Assembly: GCA_038501785.1 (NCBI GenBank)
Contig: JBAMJR010000073.1
Coordinates: 3,211,001-3,275,000, forward strand
DNA length: 64,000 nucleotides
Reading direction: 5' to 3'
Origin: Myoxocephalus aenaeus
Lineage: Eukaryota > Chordata > Actinopteri > Perciformes > Cottidae
The position numbers and the translations under genes were made by a program. Shown here piece after piece: positions 58,001-64,000 of the stretch (position 1 is the stretch's first letter; each line of letters opens with the position of its first letter). Below the pieces are notes generated by a model. It ran no database searches and was not told the origin of the DNA. It saw only the letters and a list, made by a program, of their open reading frames with translations.

Positions 58001-61000
58001 GTCCCACAAAGTCCGTCCCGTCACTAGACCTGAGTCCGACTTTATCGAGTGGCCTTCGGGAATGCCACCCAGCGGATACTGTTGAAAGGCATGATGGGAT
58101 TGCTGGCTGTAGCTGGAGAGGTCGTGCTGGATGTGGGCACCCAATGCGTGACTGAACTGAGCCTTGTCATGGGGAACTGCGAAGCCTAGAACCACACATA
58201 GACACAAAAGAGTGAAGTGTGTTTAAAAACACTCACAGGACATTCGTTGTAATTAATCTGCAAGTGAGATGGTTGCCAATGGGCGATATTGTGGAAATTG
58301 TGTCTTTATTTATACTATTCACACATCATGCCCCCACACGTCCTACACCGCCAAAGCCCTCACCCCTGTTCTGCTCATTCATCCGTTTGTACAGCGTGTC
58401 CAGCTCTGGGCGAACAGCAATCACAGACAGGGCCCTGGGCCGGGGGTCAGAAATGGCTTCTTTACCCCAGACGTCAGGGCCAGAGGGGACAGAGTAGGAG
58501 TAGGACACAGGCTCATGGAAAAGGGCTGGAGGGGGATGACACATACAGAACATGAACGGAGGAGGAGGAAACAGGAAAGGTGATTTTGGGATACTTTGCA
58601 CGTCAACACCATCTGAAAGTCCCATACCTCTAGAGGACTGACTGGTCAAACCCACAGGGGCTGAGCAATGCATGTTGGGACAGCTGCTGGAGGACTTAAG
58701 GAAGCCATGAGGAGGAAGGATCGATAGACGGACTAAAGGAGGGGAATGGAAAGTGAGAGGAAGGAAGAGGCCCTTTCCAGATATGGAAAGTTGGAACATA
58801 CAAATAAACTGTACCTTCTTGTTCGGATCCTTGTCCTGGCTGCTGCAGCCCGTGCTCCTCCTGATATTCTCTGGCGTCTAAATCCGAACAGAGCTCCAAG
58901 TCTTCATTGGCTCTGTACTCATCGGACACCAAGGACGTTCTGTCTGATTGGTCGGTGGTCTCAGAGAGGGCATGGCAGCTGGACGGGGTCTCTGGACGCT
59001 GCTGTAGCTTGGTGTGGAGGGACTCGATGATTTTATCTTTCTGCTGAAGCTCCTTACTCAGCCTACATGTGCACACAAGACAATCAACCATTATAGTCTG
59101 GATCGATCATCATCAATCATGAAAAATAATAGCTGCTTGACATTCCCTGGCAGTTCTTTCTTTATCCTTAAATGTTGTATGATATGTTTAGATTTGTCCA
59201 TAACAACAAAATAAACGACACTATTGCCAGGCACCCTTACATCTTTATTATAATCACTGAAAATGATGGACAGTAAGTTCTTATGTAGCTCTACATAATT
59301 TGCACATGATTATCCTCGAGTAAAACATACAACTAAAAGAAGAGTGAAGAGCAGCAGCAACTAGTCGATCAACAATAAATGTGAGAATGTGGTGCTTTCC
59401 TTGGTCATACTAAATAGTTTGGGATTCAGTAATATTTTTGACCGTTGGTCGGACAAAACAAGACATTTAAAGATGTAGGAAAACTAAGGGGATTTTTCAC
59501 TATTTGTTGACATTGTTTAGATAAAACAATAATTGAGAAAATAATCATAAGATCAATCATTAATGAAAATAAAGAAAGAATATATTTTCCATTTCATGCA
59601 TTCTGCAATGTGTACATCATTAAATATAGTATAAATATATAAATCTTTAAGCCTCTTCATGGATATTTTTGATCATTTCAAGCCAAACCTCTGCTGTAGG
59701 TGGACTAGTAGTCTTAAAGTATTCTTGCCTATGTGAAGTAACTTCCCTTACTGTTTCAGTTGCTGAAGCATGAACTCCCTGTCTCTCTCCAACAGCATCC
59801 TAAGAAAAGCTGTCTCTCTTGCTTGTCCTCGAGCCGTAGAAAAAGACCACAGTGAGTCCCTGTATACGGAGCTGTTCTTAGAAATCATAGATTTCCACAG
59901 GGGAGCCATCAGTTCAGTCCAGAAAGACCAAGTCCTTGATGCACTACAGGCTCTTTGCTGTCTTCTGATTCTAGTCACTTCTAGTCTAGGACTTCTTAGA
60001 CTATCTTCTTAATAATAAAAAATAAAAATCTCAGTAGCTTTAAATGTTGTTGCACAAATCCACAAATGAGTGACTGAGTATAGATCCAACAGAAACAGTC
60101 TTCCATTGAGCATGGTGCGATTGAATGGGGCAACACCAGAAAAGGACTGTCACACAGTCACACTGAGCTTCTTAAGCCCAGCTAGTGGGACACCTGTACT
60201 GTAAGACTATTCAACTAAAGCAACTTAAGGTTAAAGGATCCATGCTGGGGCCTGTGTGTGGATTAACAGCTACCTTCTGTCTCCCGCTACCATAAGGAGC
60301 CATGTGGTGTGCCGCAGCAGGTCACATGCCCAAGTAAACTAATCACTAGGACAGTAGAGTAAGTGCTCTACTAATAACTTCAAGGGAGGCCCACAGATCT
60401 CAAGGCTGCAGGTGATTCCATAGATCAGCGTTTTGTTGTTTGTTGGTTAAAAAAAAAACTCACCGGAGGGCAAGCAACTCGTGGCCTTTCTTGTCATCAT
60501 GGCTATCTGCACGGTCGCCTTTGGAAGTAAAACAGGAAAGACAGCATAGGAGAGAGGAAACATCCAAAAATTACAATTTGGGCATAAAAGGACCAAAGGA
60601 ATGGGAAACGATAAAACATGGAACTGTCTTTCTGTGCGATGGAAGATATGGGGAGATGTTCCTTACGTCCACTGATCTTGGCTACCACTCTTTGTGCCAG
60701 GGCAGAGTTCTGTGCCAACTGCTCTCTGAAGCTCTGGCCCATGTAGTAATCAATATCATTGGCCCGCAGCAGCTCCTCGAAGGCCTGCAAGTTGTAGAGA
60801 ATTTGAGTAGGTATGAGAATACCGGCTAAAAATGTGACATTCTGATTGTTCATATTATTTCCACATGTTGGTAATATGTAGGAACGTGATAATATTTGGG
60901 TATTTGTTATTGTTATGTAGTTATTTAGTTGCAGCACCTTGGTGGTATCACCCAGGTGCTGGGTGAGGATATGGCTGACTCCTTGCCCCTCTCTCATCCT

Positions 61001-63703
61001 CTGCCTCAGGTGGGACAGCTCACGAGCTTGTGCCTGGATCAGAGAGTTGTACTTCCTGTGGGAGTGAAGGAGAAAAGGAGCCATAGTATTAATAGAGGGC
61101 TGTAAATTGGGTGACTAATTATTCTCATCTCCTTCAGTTAACGATTCTAGGCACAAGAAAGGTGTAACAGGTACCTCTATCTTTAACCATGGCTTATCTG
61201 TCTTATCTGTCTCTGTTCACTCACCCAGGCCAGGTGGCACATTTCCCCTCCTCTGTTTGGCTTTTGTCCTCCAGTCTGGAGCTCTTCAGTTGCGCCTCCA
61301 GTGACTCAACTCGTGCCATCAGTTCTTGCAGTTCCCTGCTGGGTTTGGACCCTGAGAGAATGCCTTGAGTGTCAGACATCCAGCCTTCATCCTCTTCCAC
61401 ACCACTGGGGGCTGGTGATGTCTCAAAGGCCCAGTTAACCTAGAAGGTGAGGATAAAATGGCACAAAAAAACCATCACAAAGGGCCTTATTGTGAATAAA
61501 AAAATGAACCCAAAAGAACAGTCAGTGATGTAGAGTAGCTGATTAATGTTACAGTACCTTGCGTGGGGTTCGCTCCAGGCTGGAGGCGTAGTCGCTGGTG
61601 GTAGACAGGGAGCGGACACGCAGCTGCAGCCCACGAATCACCTTGTGGCAGCGGGTCAGCTGTGAGCGGAGATCCTGGACCAGATGCTGCAGAGATGCTG
61701 ACTCGTCCTCCATTTCACAAGTACCCGCGTTACTGCTGCCAGCGTACCAGCTGCCGCCCGCACCCTCATAGTCCTGTTGATTGGACAGTGACGTGCACAT
61801 CTCCAGGTCATCAAACTCTAAAGGAGGGAGAGATAAAGGGACACATTAATTCATGATTCATGATTCATGCAGACCAGGGAGTGCATTTTCCAGGAGAGGA
61901 GAATATTTCCGTGTCAGTTTGAGAGGAATTTGGTCTGTTTGTTACCTGGACTGCTGGCGTCTTCTCTCTCAGCTTCGTTCTCACTGCGACCACAAGTCTC
62001 ATAACCCAGATCCTGGAGATCCACCTGCACCTGCTTACTGGCCTGCTGGACCGATGTCTCCGCTGCAGAGACATGAGTAAGAAATGACTTGAATCGTGCA
62101 CTAATCAGTGTTTGACTAAGGTTTTGAGTACATTGAGTATGTTCTTTCATGTTTCTAATAACACGTCTGTGTTCCTTCATAGATGTTCCTGAGAGTGACT
62201 CACTGAGCAGATCTCTGTAATCCTTCAGTTGTTCAGCCTGAGCGTGGACCGTGGCTTCGGACACCATCAACCTTTCCAGCAGCTCTCTGTTCTCCTGGTG
62301 GCTGAGGGCCAGATTGGAGCTCAGGCGGGCCGCCTGCTCACGAAGACCATCGTCTATATCCTGCCAGAGCGCTCCCTCCTCGCTGCTGTCGCCAGCAGGC
62401 TCCACTTCCTGCAACAGCAACGTGCTTAAGCAACTCTGACATGTAATACATGAGAGAGGAAATCACAATCTTTCCTTTTCATCACTTTCGCATATGGTTG
62501 TTGGGAACAATATTTTAATTGACATGCTTATTATCACATTGCTAATATTAAACTAACTGCAGGCACAGCAGTGACGACTCCATTACTTATATAAACAATC
62601 TCGGGACTAAAAGAACAAAACACCCGCCCCTAGATGGGGCCTGGAGACAATGCTGCTCTTAAACGGTTTACTGAAATCTGCTTTGCAATGCATTGAAGCA
62701 GAACATTTCAATTTATTGTTTGAAAGCCTAAAGAGTTCAAATTAATTGAATACATTTGCAGTAACTTCATAAAATGTCTGAGACAGAGTTACAAGCTGTA
62801 GTTGTAAGTCACTCAAAGTTTAATTTCCATGAAATGAAAAATGTGAAGAATGTGTTACCGTCTCCGGCTGGTGTGTGTGATGAGGGAACGTCAGAGAGCG
62901 TGGCCCCTTGCAGTGCCTCTTCCCTCGCTCGTCACTCAGACTAACACACGGATGAGCTCTCTTTCCCACTGGCACTGGAGATGTTCCCTCCTCTTCTTCC
63001 TCAATATCCTCCTCCTCTTCAACCTCCTCTTCCTGATTAAAACTCCTGTGATTCCTCTCTGGGTTTGTCCTCAGTCCCACAACTCCAGCTCGTCCTCTGG
63101 TTTCTTTCAAAGCCTGGTTCTCCTGCTGCAGCCTCTGCAGTGCACTCCTAGCAGAACACAAGGAAGGAGGACAAATAGACATATACATGATGACGTTGTC
63201 AGATTTAAACCCCTCTCCTACAACTTAGACAATCAAAATGCAATGTTTCCAGAGGATCTCTGAGACAAATGTGCACCTCATCTGAGCCACGGAGGTGTAT
63301 CCATCCCTCTCCAGTTGTAACCGTATTTCTTCAAGGTGGCCTTCAAGTGTCTTCCTTGCTTCCTCAAGCTGCTTTACATCAGCTCTCTGGGACACCAGCG
63401 GTCCAATCACACCCTCAGCTCCACAAGCCTGAACAGAAAGAGGACGTGTGTTATTGTGCTACCATTTTAGCCGTTAAGTGAATTAAATTAGTAAGAGGTC
63501 CATAAATCTATGCTTACAAACCGCCTGAATGTAAAGGGATTCAACAGTGAAATGTAAATAGAAGTTTTTTACCTGAATGGAGGCCAAACTTCTGGCCGTC
63601 ACTTTGTCATCATCCTCCTCTATGCTGTCCGTAAACTCGTCACTGCTGCCATCTTCATCGTCTCCTTCCTCCTCCTCCTCCCCCTCCTCATCTGTGCTGA
63701 GCT
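52717..63703 (-). CDS. pde4dip: Myomegalin (phosphodiesterase 4D-interacting protein), 3' part of the gene
   Basis: 26 exons in phase, 5' to 3' on the minus strand: 63573-63703, 63277-63428, 62859-63147, 62204-62408, 61946-62062, 61558-61817, 61225-61439, 60938-61055, 60667-60784, 60464-60518, 58815-59062, 58628-58732, 58364-58525, 57928-58185, 57707-57838, 57507-57623, 57234-57423, 56995-57116, 56520-56756, 56295-56396, 55856-56073, 55625-55768, 54861-54999, 54513-54559, 54251-54305 and 52717-52847. They give 1,354 residues; the 5' exons are beyond the window. The product is mostly coiled coil (KQLEEARKTLEGHLEEIRLQ; EEHLREVRILRQRLEESI) with an acidic stretch at 62859-63147. Human-like landmarks are DLGYETCGRSENEAEREDA, TSDYASSLERTPRK, EEDEGWMSDT, KYNSLIQAQARELSHLRQ and VLKKARTNLE. 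Myomegalin anchors PDE4D, PKA and gamma-tubulin complexes at Golgi and centrosome. CDK5RAP2 is the paralogue; the landmarks favour pde4dip. Confidence 0.93.
52848..54250. other. Last intron of pde4dip
   Basis: This 1.4 kb intron contains the foldback repeat at 52960-53335. The remainder shows no coding or RNA-gene signal. Confidence 0.6.
52960..53335. mobile_element. Near full-length foldback-type teleost repeat in the last pde4dip intron
   Basis: The left half carries aatagttaaacattttggca, gagttcgatgagaaggtc and aacagctagcctgctctgtc (53041-53060). The right half carries agactgagccaggctaatgg (53197-53216) and gttatgctaagctaatgtct. The left aacagctagcctgctctgtc and the right actgagccaggctaatggtt are inverted complements with a few mismatches. 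The fragments in the FNDC7-like introns match one half or the other, so this copy shows the family is a long inverted-repeat element without coding capacity. Confidence 0.55.
55001..55062. repeat. (CA)n/(TG)n tract flush with a pde4dip splice acceptor
   Basis: On the minus strand about 30 UG units run directly into UAG, the acceptor of the exon at 54861-54999. No other pyrimidine tract is present between repeat and exon. Confidence 0.95.
59063..60463. other. pde4dip intron between the A-L-R and L-S-K-E-L exons
   Basis: This 1.4 kb intron holds the 48-nt cassette candidate at 59752-59799. Apart from AT-rich sequence (59460-59650) nothing else is recognisable. Confidence 0.6.
59752..59799 (-). 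other. Candidate 48-nt cassette exon of pde4dip
   Basis: On the minus strand a GCTTTTCTTAG acceptor is followed by 48 nt and a CA/GTAAGG donor. It enters and leaves in phase 2, exactly fitting between the exons at 60464-60518 and 58815-59062. Inclusion would add R-M-L-L-E-R-D-R-E-F-M-L-Q-Q-L-K-Q between A-L and L-S-K-E-L. That sequence looks like coiled coil. The flanking exons also join in frame without it, as the human protein does from memory, so it would be optional. Confidence 0.45.
62409..62858. other. pde4dip intron, no feature recognised
   Basis: This is a 450-base intron between the exon ending Q-P-E-T and the exon starting E-V-E-P-A-G. It is AT-rich with no repeat family or open frame of note. 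Confidence 0.7.
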
Positions 63704-64000
63704 CTGGAAACAAAACAACCATATATATAAAACACCCATTTGCTTTTATCCCCTTTGTGTTTATTTCTCAATCCTCTGTTATTCTTCTCATTCCTCATTT
63801 TAGTTTTGTCTCTCCCTCTCTAGCAGCCACTCTCTATCCCATTCTTTCCAGAACTCCTGTTTATACACTGAATCACCACTTTGTCATGGGACCAAAGGGA
63901 AATGTTATGTCATACTCTGCCTGCCAGCCAAAAACACACTCAAGGCAGTGCAACCCCGGACGAGAGTGTGCATGCGTGTTCATGAGAAACTGAGACAAAT
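63704..64000. other. Partial pde4dip intron at the right edge
   Basis: The first exon seen begins in phase 1 at 63703, so coding sequence continues beyond the window. These last 297 bases contain no exon that fits. Confidence 0.7.

Noticed and set aside
59748..59978. A 76-codon minus-strand frame ending Q-Q-L-K-Q as a stand-alone gene
   Set aside because: Only its last 48 nt have good splice signals and matching phase. The upstream part reads like random intron sequence, so only the cassette exon candidate was kept.

Overview
The window is nuclear DNA from a ray-finned fish, most likely a percomorph-type teleost. The evidence is short GT-AG introns, abundant (CA)n microsatellites, several interspersed repeats typical of teleost genomes, and six vertebrate genes whose order matches part of the human 1p13.3/1q21 neighbourhood. 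There is no prokaryotic, viral, rRNA, tRNA or CRISPR signal. Exon structures were read by eye from splice sites and reading phase. In all five complete genes the summed coding length is a multiple of three and runs from ATG to a stop. The sixth gene keeps phase across all 26 of its exons. Layout: (1) 392-21618, plus strand: a giant FNDC7-family gene with 44 coding exons, predicted 3,630 residues. It has a signal peptide, 41 fibronectin type III modules each on one exon, and a 16-residue linker carrying four arginines. (2) 22881-26981, minus strand: prpf38b, a spliceosomal PRP38-family protein with an RS tail, 6 exons and 466 residues. Its 3' end meets that of the FN3 gene tail-to-tail within roughly 100 bases. 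(3) 28473-35125, minus strand: fam102b (eeig2), 11 exons and 358 residues. (4) 37609-41775, plus strand: slc25a24, a Ca2+-regulated mitochondrial ATP-Mg/phosphate carrier, 10 exons and 472 residues. (5) 45021-47587, plus strand: prkab2, the AMPK beta-2 subunit, 7 coding exons and 265 residues. (6) 52717-63703 and beyond the right edge, minus strand: pde4dip (myomegalin), 26 exons seen, at least 1,354 residues. Its 5' part lies outside the window. The genes do not form one pathway. prpf38b acts in splicing, slc25a24 and prkab2 both act in adenine-nucleotide/energy balance, pde4dip is a centrosome/Golgi scaffold, fam102b is an NT-C2 protein of poorly known role, and the FN3 protein is probably secreted. 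The most unusual part is the FN3 gene. Symmetric phase-1 exons have allowed repeated module gain. One two-module cassette (exons 26-27 and 29-30) is about 99% identical while the introns around and between the exons are clearly diverged. Cysteines are lost in patterned ways across the modules. Other points of interest are two (UG)n tracts that abut 3' splice sites in two different genes, a phase-compatible 48-nt cassette exon candidate in pde4dip, and a large foldback-type repeat in the pde4dip 3' region.
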